The translations under genes and the position numbers were made by a program. Positions 34,715 to 43,672 of a stretch of DNA of 50,643 bases are shown here, one piece after another. Source of the DNA: an uncultured Granulosicoccaceae bacterium (GTDB lineage Bacteria > Pseudomonadota > Gammaproteobacteria > Granulosicoccales > Granulosicoccaceae); NCBI GenBank assembly GCA_937998875.1, contig CALLBO010000027.1, forward strand, positions 1 to 50,643, in the 5' to 3' direction. Numbering within the stretch: position 1 is the first letter of the stretch; the number at the start of each line of letters is the position of its first letter. Below the pieces are notes generated by a model. The model was not told where the DNA came from and ran no database searches. It was given only the letters and a program-made list of their open reading frames with translations.

Positions 34715-34814
34715 ATGTAAATATACATCGATAATTAAGATGAGATATCTCTACTGAGATCTCTGAATAAGTAAGTCTTTGCTTCAAAGCAGGGGTGGAT
34801 AGTTATCCACCCCT
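34715..34814. promoter_or_regulatory. Palindrome cluster between the OsmC and TTT binding-protein genes
   Basis: In 100 bp there are ATGTA/TACAT arms (34715-34728), an ATCGATAAT site (34727-34735), GAGATATCTC (34742-34751), GAGATCTC (34756-34763) and a GGGGTGGATA/TATCCACCCC hairpin (34792-34813). The last lies 49 bp past the stop of the binding-protein gene and may be its 3' end. It has no clear T tract on the minus strand. The first two may be operators for the OsmC operon. Confidence 0.45.
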
Positions 34815-34862
34815 TTACTGGCCCTGAGGACCAATCCTCCGCATGGCTCTACTAGCCAGCCA

Positions 34863-35828
34863 CTATTGTCCGGTAATAGACTCAACCAGCGACTTATACG
34901 CTACCTTCTGCTCTTTACGCATTTCTTCGTAATCTTCACCGCTCATGTAGTCGATGTTCTCACCAAGCCGACTCATCATACGTTGATAGGTCTTGTCACC
35001 GTTAAGCTGACCAAAGGCGTCTCTTAGCGTTTGCAAGCGATCTTCCGGAATACCTTTAGGTGCTAAGACGACTCTATGCATGAAACCAACATCACCACCT
35101 ACACCCAGCTCTGAGAAGCTTGGTACATCATCATAAATACGTTCCGAACCTGCTGTTGCCAGCACTTTTACCTTACCGGCTGAAATCTGCCCGGCAAGTG
35201 TGGACGGGAATCCCATCGTTACGTCAACATCACCACTGAGCAGCGCTTGCATGGCCGGACCACCACCTTTGTAAGGCACAAGGTTAAGCTCAAAGCCATT
35301 TGCCTGCATCAGCTGTGCAGCAGGGACAAAAAGTGCGCCCCAGTTGCCCGAGTGAGCCATTTTTATTTTACCGGGATTTTCTTTAGCCGCTGCAAAAAGA
35401 TCTTCAGCACTTGCATACGGGCTATCAGCCGGTACGACGATTGCAATCGGCGCAAAGTTTGTACGCGCTACCGTGACAAAATCCTCCAACGTATCATAAG
35501 GCAGGTTTTCTACATGCTGTTGCAACTGATCAGTGTAGTTATGTGCAAATAACAATGTGTAACCATCTGGCTCTGCAGTAGCCACTTCGTTAGTCCCTTT
35601 CTGGCCTGAAGCACCAGGAGATAACTGTACAATCATTGCCTGATTTAAATACTGCGGTATGACACTCGTCATAACACGTGCATTCAAGTCGTGTGAACCA
35701 CCAGCACCCAGTGGGATCACCAGTGAGATTGGTTTCTCGGGATAATCGGCAGCCATTGCACTGCCCGCCATACCAACCGCCAATACGGTGGTGGCCGCGA
35801 TTTTAGATAACAACTTATTAAGACTCAT
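34863..35828 (-). CDS. Tripartite tricarboxylate transporter (TTT) substrate-binding protein, TctC/Bug type
   Basis: This 321-residue periplasmic receptor has a Sec signal peptide (cleavage near AMAA, residue about 27) and begins DYPEKPISLVIPLGAGGSHD. The Bug signature GASGQKGTNEVATAEPDGYT lies near residue 70. It would bind a carboxylate for the TctA/TctB membrane partners, which lie upstream in the same minus-strand operon. TTT receptors bind citrate-like acids, nicotinate, phthalate and amino acids. A heteroaromatic or dicarboxylic acid is plausible here. Confidence 0.92.
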   Translation of the reverse strand: MSLNKLLSKIAATTVLAVGMAGSAMAADYPEKPISLVIPLGAGGSHDLNARVMTSVIPQYLNQAMIVQLSPGASGQKGTNEVATAEPDGYTLLFAHNYTDQLQQHVENLPYDTLEDFVTVARTNFAPIAIVVPADSPYASAEDLFAAAKENPGKIKMAHSGNWGALFVPAAQLMQANGFELNLVPYKGGGPAMQALLSGDVDVTMGFPSTLAGQISAGKVKVLATAGSERIYDDVPSFSELGVGGDVGFMHRVVLAPKGIPEDRLQTLRDAFGQLNGDKTYQRMMSRLGENIDYMSGEDYEEMRKEQKVAYKSLVESITGQ

Positions 35829-35923
35829 TTTACTCTCCTCTCATGTGTGAGCTTTATCATTACTACATACGTGTAAATTGGAAGCTAGTCTTGCGGTATC
35901 TTCCATTTAAGTATTGTTTACTT

Positions 35924-37453
35924 TCAACGGATGGAACTTTCATCTGGTGGCGAGCCCTCCGGTTGAGCCTGCTTCTTGTTAACACTACGCCACAACATAA
36001 AGCCTATTATCGGCGTCAGTAATATGATAGCAAGCATACCCGGCCGTTCAGTTAGCGCAAAACTGATGAGATTACCTTCAGACATTGCCATCGTTTGCCC
36101 AAAAGCGTATTCCAGCGGCTCCCCCAGAATAAATCCCATCACCATCGGCATAACATCAAACTTACCGTATCTTGCAATTACTCCAAACAAACCAAAAAAC
36201 GCCAACATCAGTATATCGAATACATCAGATCTAAATACGTAAGAACCCGCAACTGCGAACAGCACAACCAGTGGAATCAGCAGTGAGCTCTTGATTGAAA
36301 CTATACGAGCGAAGAACGGAATAGCGAAATAGCCGATAATCAAAAAAAGAAAATTTGCCAGCACCATGATAATCAGAATCGCAAAAACAATGGAACCCTG
36401 AGTCTCAAACAATTCCGGCCCCGGGCGCAGACCTTGCGCCACAAACGCACCAAGCAGAATTGCCGTAACGTTGTCCCCGGGAATCCCAAGTGTCAGCAGC
36501 GGCACCATGGTCGGGCCGTTGACCGCGTTGTTCGCAGCCTCAGCTGCCGCAACACCCTCGAGTTCACCTTTACCGAAGTTTTCGGGAGTTGCCGAAGCAT
36601 TTTTGGCCGCCGTATATCCCATCATTGCTGCAACAACCTGCCCCAGGCCAGGCACGACACCAATACCGGTACCTATCACCGTGGATCTGCCAATGGTTCG
36701 CAGGCATCGTTTGAACTCATGAAACTTTAACCGTTCACCCAGGACTTTGGTCGCACCCTGAATTTTTGAGGAGTTGGCTCTAACAACACTGACAATTTCC
36801 GGTATCGCAAATACACCGATCAGCATCGGTAACAACGGAATACCCGATTTAAGTTCGAACATTCCAAAGGTAAATCGCTCCACACCACCGATCGGGTCAG
36901 TACCAATCATGCTGAACCAAAGACCGATACACATCATCAACAAACCCTTGATCGGGTTACGCCCGGCAGTCGATGCAACCACAACAAGGCTAAGCAGCAA
37001 AATTGCCGCAAGCTCCGGTGGACCAAACTGCATCACCAGAAGCGCAATCGGAAATATCATCAGCAAGGTGAAGATGTCACTGGAGGTATCACCGATTAGC
37101 GATGAAAACAGCGCCATATCAAGAGCTTTGCGAGACTGACCCTTCTTCGTTAGCTGGTAGCCATCATAGGTTGTGGCAATGGCAGCACCGGTACCAGGCA
37201 TAGACACCAGTATTGCGGGAATGCTGCCGCCAAAGATACCGCCTTTGTAGATACCCAGAAGAAACGGAATACCAACCAGAGGATCAAGAAGAAATGACAC
37301 AGGCAGTAAAATCGCCATTGCCATAAGCGTGGTGAAGCCGGGTAACGCCCCGATTAACATACCAGCAAACAGCCCGGCTGAGGCCAGAATAAAGGTATCC
37401 AGCCTCATGGCCATTTCAAAGCCAGTAAAAAACTGTTCAATCATGCCAGACAA
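35924..37453 (-). CDS. TTT transporter large membrane subunit, TctA type
   Basis: This 509-residue protein with about eleven or twelve spans carries the TctA signatures ALPGFTTLMAMAILLPVSF near residue 33 and GGSIPAILVSMPGTGAAIAT near 74. GVVPGLGQVVAAMMGYTAAK follows near residue 260, and GPTMVPLLTLGIPGDNVTAI near 314. It forms the transport channel. The order on the minus strand is TctB, TctA, TctC, with 34 bp between TctB and TctA and 95 bp between TctA and TctC. Confidence 0.95.
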   Translation of the reverse strand: MSGMIEQFFTGFEMAMRLDTFILASAGLFAGMLIGALPGFTTLMAMAILLPVSFLLDPLVGIPFLLGIYKGGIFGGSIPAILVSMPGTGAAIATTYDGYQLTKKGQSRKALDMALFSSLIGDTSSDIFTLLMIFPIALLVMQFGPPELAAILLLSLVVVASTAGRNPIKGLLMMCIGLWFSMIGTDPIGGVERFTFGMFELKSGIPLLPMLIGVFAIPEIVSVVRANSSKIQGATKVLGERLKFHEFKRCLRTIGRSTVIGTGIGVVPGLGQVVAAMMGYTAAKNASATPENFGKGELEGVAAAEAANNAVNGPTMVPLLTLGIPGDNVTAILLGAFVAQGLRPGPELFETQGSIVFAILIIMVLANFLFLIIGYFAIPFFARIVSIKSSLLIPLVVLFAVAGSYVFRSDVFDILMLAFFGLFGVIARYGKFDVMPMVMGFILGEPLEYAFGQTMAMSEGNLISFALTERPGMLAIILLTPIIGFMLWRSVNKKQAQPEGSPPDESSIR

Positions 37454-37487
37454 CCACAGTGACTAACCGACGCTATCAGCAACATAC

Positions 37488-38045
37488 TCAAGCGCCAAAC
37501 CGATTGAAAATACCTGCATAAAAAAGCTCAATGAAATTAAGCTCTGGCAGGGATACGAGTAGCACTCGAGTTGCCAGCAGATAGAGGCAGACAGGACTAA
37601 CAAGAGCAAACGGTATTATCTGAAACCAGTTGCGATTGCCAAGCAGCAAAGAGACAACGGTTATAACAATAAAAGAACTGATTAAAAATCCAAACGGCTT
37701 CAGCATCAGTCCGTAAGCCACTAACATAACGAAAAACAGTGCAACTCTTACCAATGAGTTTCTATCTGTTTCGGTTATGTCAATTGCAGGCCCATCAGCT
37801 TCAGATCCGTGGGTTCCGTTACTAGACGCGCGGCGGAGCGCTAGCGCGGCAAAAATCGCCGCCAACACGGACAGCACAGCAATGAGTACAAGAATTATCT
37901 GCGGGAAAAGCGTGGGCTCAATCGCAGACAGAGACCGTCCGAACAATAACTTCGGCTTCGCAACCAGATTAGGCAACGCAACAATTGCTGCAAGGGCAGC
38001 CAAACCGCTGACAATCGAGAACAGTAATTCATTACGATGAATCAT
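37488..38045 (-). CDS. TTT transporter small membrane subunit, TctB type
   Basis: This 185-residue protein has four predicted spans, the usual size and topology of TctB subunits, and a long loop between the second and third spans. It is the first gene of the minus-strand TTT operon, and its promoter lies in the 38046-38500 region shared with the divergent CMD gene. Sequence conservation of TctB is low. The call rests on topology plus its place before TctA. Confidence 0.85.
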   Translation of the reverse strand: MIHRNELLFSIVSGLAALAAIVALPNLVAKPKLLFGRSLSAIEPTLFPQIILVLIAVLSVLAAIFAALALRRASSNGTHGSEADGPAIDITETDRNSLVRVALFFVMLVAYGLMLKPFGFLISSFIVITVVSLLLGNRNWFQIIPFALVSPVCLYLLATRVLLVSLPELNFIELFYAGIFNRFGA

Positions 38046-38500
38046 GTTGCCTGGTTACTACCCATTCGTTTGTACTCTCCTCGTTCTATTTAGCGTTGCC
38101 GCAGTGACCGCAATCCCGGCAACTTACCAGATGGATGTAGGACGCCTGTAGTATCAATTGTGATGCAACACATCAAAAACCCTGATAGCTCGCCGTCATC
38201 ATTTGAGCCGAAGCCAAATCGACCCGTCAGACCGAACAATGCAACTGATGTGCGGCGCTAACCCATCTAGAACAGCCTACAGACACACTATCACGCGATG
38301 TTTTGTGATACCAACGATAATCGATATACTCTGAATTAAACACCGAATATCGATATTCAGGGTGCGTTATGATTATCGATAATCGTTGATGTTTGCAGAA
38401 GTCCAGTGTTACGCTTTCGTTGAATATTTGGCGAATTTACAGCTCGACAACACCTCACATCAATCGGTGTTCGGTTTGGCTATTTCGCAGGAGGAGCGCG
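38046..38500. promoter_or_regulatory. Divergent regulatory region with three ATCGAT-centred palindromes
   Basis: The 455 bp between the TctB and CMD genes encode nothing recognisable. Three sites cluster at GATAATCGATATAC (38316-38329, imperfect), GAATATCGATATTC (38345-38358, perfect) and GATTATCGATAATC (38371-38384, perfect). Their ATCGAT cores are 29 and 26 bp apart, so the last two and probably all three lie on similar faces of the helix. They are nearer the CMD gene than the TctB gene. A dimeric repressor or activator controlling both transporter operons is the simplest reading. Confidence 0.6.
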
Positions 38501-39097
38501 ATGCCACATGTAGCACCACTCAGTGGTGATGAATGTCAGGAGGCGACAGCCGACATCAATTGGCTGGCATCAGCTACTGGTTTTACTGCCAATTCGATGC
38601 TTGCCCTCGCTCACCGACCCGAGATTGCCAAAGCGGTACTGGAGCTCATCAGAGCTGTCGTCAGAAACCCGAATGGCACAGTCAGCGCCGAGTTGCGGTG
38701 GATGGTTGCGCACTTATCAAGTCTGTCAAACGGCTGCACCTACTGCTCTGCTCATACCTTCAAGAACGGTGCAGACAATGGCGTTAGCCAGGAAAAGCTC
38801 GATGCCATCTGGGAGTTTGAAACTTCAGATGTTTTCACTGATGCCGAACGCGCAGCGCTTCGAATAGCGGTAACAGGCGGACAGTGTCCTTCATATGCGT
38901 CAGAAGAAGACATGATCGAATTAAAAAAACACTTTAACGAAGCGCAAGTGGTCGAGATCGGCGCTGTGATCGCACTTTTTGGTTTCAACAATCGGTGGAA
39001 CTCATTGATGCAAACCGACCTTGAACATGAAGTCACTTCATTCGTCGGTGATCACGGTTATACCGATCTGGGGAAAGACAGGAAAAAACGTAAGTAG
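38501..39097 (+). CDS. Carboxymuconolactone decarboxylase (CMD)-family protein
   Basis: This 198-residue protein contains an AhpD/CMD active-site block, Cys79-Thr-Tyr-Cys82-Ser-Ala-His85, and a WEFETSDVFTDAERAALRIA stretch typical of CMD-family proteins that accompany solvent or aromatic metabolism. Members use the Cys pair for peroxidase or dehalogenase-like chemistry. I chose ATG 38501 because AGGAGGAG lies directly upstream and the longer frame from 38393 adds a non-family leader. It is followed by the second TTT transporter after 62 bp. Confidence 0.8.
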   Translation: MPHVAPLSGDECQEATADINWLASATGFTANSMLALAHRPEIAKAVLELIRAVVRNPNGTVSAELRWMVAHLSSLSNGCTYCSAHTFKNGADNGVSQEKLDAIWEFETSDVFTDAERAALRIAVTGGQCPSYASEEDMIELKKHFNEAQVVEIGAVIALFGFNNRWNSLMQTDLEHEVTSFVGDHGYTDLGKDRKKRK

Positions 39098-39159
39098 CAC
39101 CAACCGCAGCACCAAACCGGTGACTGCTAACGTAGTAATAATATCTTTGGAGGAAAAAG

Positions 39160-40269
39160 ATGAACGACGAGATCAAGCTCAATCGAAGAAAGTTTCTGGC
39201 GACTGCGGCTGCCGGGACCGCAGCGGCAATACAAATTACTATCCCGTCCAGTTCCCTTGCTCAGGCTGGTTATCCACGCAGACCCATCACCCTGGTAGTA
39301 ATGTACGCAGCAGGTGGCGGTACAGACACTATCATGCGCAAACTGGCAGAGGAGATGGCCAGTAGTCAGGGCTGGAAAATAAACGTAATTAACAAACCCG
39401 GTGCAGTAGGCGGTGTTGCAACGCAGTTCGTCTCCGCTGCAAAACCCGATGGCTACACGCTTTTAGGTGGCGCCAACTACAACCGCTTTGTTCGTGTGCT
39501 TGGGCATGCCGAGTTCGTTCCATGGGAAGACTGGGTACCAATGAAAGCAGCCAATGCACTGGCAAGCTGGTCAGTTCGCAAAGACTCTCCGTTTCAAACC
39601 TTTGACGACATGATCAAAGCCGCCAAAGAGAACCCTGGCTCAGTGACTATCTCAACTTCAGGAACGGGTGGCGTATGGCACGAGCTGGCATTGATTGTTG
39701 CAAACCTGGCTGGTGTGGAACTCAAATACGTTCCATATAAAGGTGGTAAGCCGGCGACTTTAGCGGGACTGCAGGGCGAGACTGACATAGCGGGTGGTGG
39801 AGTACATGAGCACATAGATTTGGTTCGCGCCGGCGAGCTGCGCAATCTTTGTCAAACCAGTGCAGAAGATATCGTACTTGATGATGGAACTACCCTGCCC
39901 TCGATTGCGACAATCCTGCCCGAGAGTAAAAAGATACTTCCTGTAGGAGCAACCTACAATTTTATGGTCCGTCGCGATTTACCACCAGAAGTCATGCAAA
40001 TGCTGGCTGACGGTTTTCGGGCGGCTGCAGGCTCAGATTCCTTCAAAGCACTCATGGATCAAAAGTTCTTCCAACTCGATATCAAGGTTGGTGAAGAAGC
40101 GGACCGTGAAGGCGCTCTGATGGAATCGGTTACCGTGGATATATTTAATCGCTTTCAGGATCAGATTGGTGCAGAAGTGAAAACTGCAGAGGAGTTGGGA
40201 CTGCCAAAGCCTGAAGACTTTGAATCATGGTGGCCGCCAGAAGGTTATAAACCTCCACCGATTAGCTAG
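39160..40269 (+). CDS. TTT substrate-binding protein with Tat-type signal peptide
   Basis: This 369-residue TctC/Bug-type receptor begins with a twin-arginine motif N-R-R-K-F-L (residues about 8-13) and a hydrophobic run to SLAQA near residue 35. It is therefore probably exported folded, unlike its counterpart at 34863. PRRPITLVVMYAAGGGTDTI and KPDGYTLLGG are the family blocks. It is longer than most receptors of this family (about 320) because of a C-terminal extension after residue 320. The start ATG has a GGAGG upstream. It heads a plus-strand TTT operon. Confidence 0.9.
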   Translation: MNDEIKLNRRKFLATAAAGTAAAIQITIPSSSLAQAGYPRRPITLVVMYAAGGGTDTIMRKLAEEMASSQGWKINVINKPGAVGGVATQFVSAAKPDGYTLLGGANYNRFVRVLGHAEFVPWEDWVPMKAANALASWSVRKDSPFQTFDDMIKAAKENPGSVTISTSGTGGVWHELALIVANLAGVELKYVPYKGGKPATLAGLQGETDIAGGGVHEHIDLVRAGELRNLCQTSAEDIVLDDGTTLPSIATILPESKKILPVGATYNFMVRRDLPPEVMQMLADGFRAAAGSDSFKALMDQKFFQLDIKVGEEADREGALMESVTVDIFNRFQDQIGAEVKTAEELGLPKPEDFESWWPPEGYKPPPIS

Positions 40270-40272
40270 CTC

Positions 40273-40348
40273 ACAGTTAAGAATAACTGTTTACTGTTAA
40301 TCGTCTGTTATCTGCCATTGTTATTCAACTCACTGTTGATTAACAGTG
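40273..40348 (+). other. Two stem-loops between the TTT receptor and TctB genes
   Basis: ACAGTTA (40273-40279) pairs with TAACTGT (40284-40290) around a four-base loop, and CACTGTT (40331-40337) pairs with AACAGTG (40342-40348) around another four-base loop. Neither is followed by a T run. They resemble processing or stability elements after a highly expressed receptor gene, not terminators. Confidence 0.5.
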
Positions 40349-40389
40349 GCAGCTTTGCACCTTTACCCTTTGCTTGAGTCATCATTCCG

Positions 40390-40962
40390 TTGACACATGA
40401 AAAACCAAACCAACCAGTTGCTTTCGAAGGTGAAGAAGCTGGCGCAGGTTACGCCTCTCCAACGCTGGACCTGATAGCAGCGGGCTTTCTGGTCTTGCTG
40501 ACAATAATAGTGATGGTGGCATCATGGGCACTGCCCGTTCCAGGCGGCTTACTCACAGCGCCCGGGCTACTGCCCTTTGTAACCGCATTCTCGTTGTTGT
40601 TAATGGCACTTGTTCTTGGTGCAACAGCACTTAAAAGAAATCGCATTAGCGCAGAAAGGGTCATCAGCAAAGCATCTACCGACGACATACCAACCGCAAA
40701 AACGCTTTTACTAGCGGCACTTGTAGGTCTTTATATTCTCGCGCTACAGTTTCTGGCATTTCAACGTGATTTTTCAGTCGGTGATTCATTCTTTAGTATT
40801 AGTGCTTTTGAGCCCGTCACCATTGTCGCGTTGGCTGCGATTGTCCATATTCACTGGCGTGGCCCGTTGTGGATTACTACAGTGGTATCAGTAATCTGGA
40901 CACTGATACTTTCACTGATCTTTCAGAAAGCATTCAACATTCCTCTCCCAGGTAGTTTTTAA
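40390..40962 (+). CDS. TTT small membrane subunit, TctB type
   Basis: This 190-residue protein has four predicted spans, the first at about residues 23-43 and the last near the C-terminus. The start appears to be TTG 40390, as the frame is closed by TGA at 40375 and no ATG lies in frame; the Shine-Dalgarno sequence is weak. It stands between the TctC and TctA genes of the same operon, with 3 bp to the latter, and is probably translationally coupled to it. Confidence 0.85.
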   Translation: MTHEKPNQPVAFEGEEAGAGYASPTLDLIAAGFLVLLTIIVMVASWALPVPGGLLTAPGLLPFVTAFSLLLMALVLGATALKRNRISAERVISKASTDDIPTAKTLLLAALVGLYILALQFLAFQRDFSVGDSFFSISAFEPVTIVALAAIVHIHWRGPLWITTVVSVIWTLILSLIFQKAFNIPLPGSF

Positions 40963-40965
40963 TCC

Positions 40966-42453
40966 ATGGGTATCCTCGACGCGCTGTGGACTGTCGTTAC
41001 ACCGATAAACCTTATATCGACGCTGTCGGGTGTTTGTCTCGGCATTATCTGGGGTGCACTACCCGGTTTGTCCACTACCATGGCGATGGGTCTGCTCATC
41101 GGTTTGTCTGCTGGTATGCCTCAGGACATTGCCATATGTTTTATGCTTGGCGTCTACACAGGCAGTGTGTTTGGAGGGGCAATTTCTGCGGTACTGATTA
41201 ATATTCCGGGAACCCCCGATGCAGTACCCACAATGATAGAAGGCCACCAACTTGCGCAAAAAGGCGAAGGTGGTAAGGCATTGGGAATGGCTATCGCAGC
41301 TTCATTTGTGGGCGGCACGATTGGCATTATCATGCTGGTACTTTTTATACCGTTAATACTCACGTTTGCGCTGAACTTCCGTTCCTGGGAAATGTTCTGG
41401 CTTGCCGTCATCGGCATTATGGTATCGGGATCAATGTCTGCAGGCTCAATGCCGTTAAAGGGCTGGATCGCAGGATGGCTCGGCATGTTAGTGGCACTGG
41501 TAGGACTCGATTCTATTCACGCTGTACCAAGATTTACATTCGGTTCGATGGCACTTTTTGATGGCATTTCGTACGTTGCTATCTTGATCGGACTATTCGG
41601 CATGGCTGAAATATTGCGCACACTCCCGTCGAGTACAGCACCGGCAATACCCAAAACCGTTGGCCGAATAATACCATCAGCTTCGATGCTGAAAAAATAT
41701 ATACCGGCATCGATTCGATCAGGAATACTCGGCACGACGATAGGTGCAATACCAGGTGCCGGTGCAAACGTCGCTTCCTTTCTGGCCTACGATATCGGCA
41801 GACGCCGCGCTAAGCAGGATGAAAAGTCTCGTTGGGGGAAAGGTAGCTATGAAGCTATTGTGTGTGCGGAGACTGCCAACAACGCTAACATTGGCGGCTC
41901 AATGTTGCCGACTCTCGCTCTTGGCATTCCGGGTAACGCACCGGCTGCCGCATTACTTGCTGCGTTAACGTTAAAAAATGTAGTCGTCGGTCCCACCATT
42001 GAAATCGATCACCCTGGCCTGATCTACTTTATTTATGCGGCACTCTTTGTAGCCAACATGCTGATGTATCTTGCAGCATTTGCACTGATTGCACCGTGCG
42101 TGAAACTGTTCAGTCTTCCGCGTGGCATTCTTATGCCGCTAATCATCCCAGTCTGCGTTATTGGTGCATTCTCGGTAAAACTATCGATGTTTGATGTATG
42201 GATTATGTTTTTCGCAGGGATTGCCGGCTGGATACTTTCAATATTCCGGTTCCCGGTTGCCCCTATTGTGTTGGGCGTTATTCTGGCACCTCTGGCTGAT
42301 GAAAATCTGCGTCGCGCGCTGTTATTGTTTAAAGATAAGGAACTCAGTTTTGTACTATCACAAACAATTGGAACCATCTTGATGCTGTTTGTTCTTGTTG
42401 TGATTGCAGAAGGCGTTATCAGGGCACTGCGTTCTGTACGGTCAACGGTTTAA
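40966..42453 (+). CDS. TTT large membrane subunit, TctA type
   Basis: This 495-residue transporter has the TctA signature GALPGLSTTMAMGLLIGLS near residue 30 and GGAISAVLINIPGTPDAVP near 70, with TIGAIPGAGANVASFLAYD near 255 and PTLALGIPGNAPAAALLAAL near 312. It forms the translocation pathway of the second TTT system. The order TctC, TctB, TctA on the plus strand differs from the first system (TctB, TctA, TctC), so the two are not a simple recent duplication. Confidence 0.95.
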   Translation: MGILDALWTVVTPINLISTLSGVCLGIIWGALPGLSTTMAMGLLIGLSAGMPQDIAICFMLGVYTGSVFGGAISAVLINIPGTPDAVPTMIEGHQLAQKGEGGKALGMAIAASFVGGTIGIIMLVLFIPLILTFALNFRSWEMFWLAVIGIMVSGSMSAGSMPLKGWIAGWLGMLVALVGLDSIHAVPRFTFGSMALFDGISYVAILIGLFGMAEILRTLPSSTAPAIPKTVGRIIPSASMLKKYIPASIRSGILGTTIGAIPGAGANVASFLAYDIGRRRAKQDEKSRWGKGSYEAIVCAETANNANIGGSMLPTLALGIPGNAPAAALLAALTLKNVVVGPTIEIDHPGLIYFIYAALFVANMLMYLAAFALIAPCVKLFSLPRGILMPLIIPVCVIGAFSVKLSMFDVWIMFFAGIAGWILSIFRFPVAPIVLGVILAPLADENLRRALLLFKDKELSFVLSQTIGTILMLFVLVVIAEGVIRALRSVRSTV

Positions 42454-42516
42454 TGCATTAACAACAAGGCCTAAGGGCCGGTTGAGCTATATCAGGATTC
42501 AATTAAGGGCAATGAA

Positions 42517-43650
42517 ATGAAGAAAGATAAAAAACCCATCGGTCTTGCTGTAATCGGCTGCGGTACTATTGGCAGAATACGCTCAATGCTCGCCAAAGAT
42601 TACCCGGGTGTTGGCTGGATAGGTTTGTGCGATCTAAAAGCCGACCTTGGTGAACGATTAAAAAAGGATACCGATGCTGATTTTTTTACCACCGACTATC
42701 GTGAGCTACTGGCCCGACCCGAAGTAACAGCAACAATTATCGCCACCGATGAGAACTTTCACTTTGACCCTACGATGCTCGCTATCGAGAATGGTCATAG
42801 TCTGTTCATTGAGAAGCCGCTGGCAACTGATGCAAGAGAATCTGCACAAATTCTGGCAGCTATTGAAAAGGCCGGGGTTGATGCTGTGGTTGGCTATACA
42901 CAACGATTCAGACGCCGCTTTCTGGCAGTAAAAGAAAAACTGCTAACCGGCCAGATCGGTGATGTACATTCTGTGGTCACCAGAGCTTTTATGAATCGCA
43001 TGGTGCCAATAGCCACCGTCAGCCGCACACAGGATCGCTCTACCCTGACCCCAATGGTGGTGTCGGGTACTCACAGTCTTGATATGTCGATGTGGTTAAT
43101 GGAGGGGAAAACACCTGTTTCGGTTTACGCACAATCCACTGACAAAGTACTCGGTGAGTGGGGAACCAAAGATTCCACCTTCGGTGTTTTCACTATGTCA
43201 GACGGTACAATCTGGTCCATGAATATCAGCTGGGCTCTCCCGGAGGTTTGGCCGGGTGCCGTTTACGGAATAGAAATCGGTATCGTCGGTGACCAGGGTG
43301 TTATCGATATCGAAGACACACACCGCGATCTGGTACTGGCCAGTAATGTTGCACAGGGTGCCGGATACGCCCCCGAAGGCTTTGAACCGGGTGCGCCCCG
43401 CCATGTTGATTTCCTCACCAGTTACCCACCGGGTGACATTCACGACGGTCAGCTCTGGGGACCAATGCGGGAGGAAACAGTCTCCTGGTATCAACGCGTT
43501 TACGCCGGGGTATCTACCCCGCACGCAACCGCCGCAGAAGCGCATCGGAATCTATGCATGACAATGGCAATGGATGTCTCTGCAAAGCGCGGTACACCGG
43601 TAGAATTGCCCGTTGACCCCGACGAGCTGATGACCGAGCTCATCAACTAA
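42517..43650 (+). CDS. Gfo/Idh/MocA-family oxidoreductase
   Basis: This 377-residue NAD(P)-dependent oxidoreductase has AVIGCGTIGRIRSMLAKD (about residues 11-28), the Lys of FIEKPLATD (about 92-100) and a GFO/IDH C-terminal domain with GTHSLDMSMWLMEG near residue 187. Substrates of the family are cyclic polyols, sugars and related acids. It comes after the TTT operon with 63 bp between. It is only distantly similar to the family member at 32228. Confidence 0.87.
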   Translation: MKKDKKPIGLAVIGCGTIGRIRSMLAKDYPGVGWIGLCDLKADLGERLKKDTDADFFTTDYRELLARPEVTATIIATDENFHFDPTMLAIENGHSLFIEKPLATDARESAQILAAIEKAGVDAVVGYTQRFRRRFLAVKEKLLTGQIGDVHSVVTRAFMNRMVPIATVSRTQDRSTLTPMVVSGTHSLDMSMWLMEGKTPVSVYAQSTDKVLGEWGTKDSTFGVFTMSDGTIWSMNISWALPEVWPGAVYGIEIGIVGDQGVIDIEDTHRDLVLASNVAQGAGYAPEGFEPGAPRHVDFLTSYPPGDIHDGQLWGPMREETVSWYQRVYAGVSTPHATAAEAHRNLCMTMAMDVSAKRGTPVELPVDPDELMTELIN

Positions 43651-43672
43651 AAACCATGTGTAGATAAAATTG

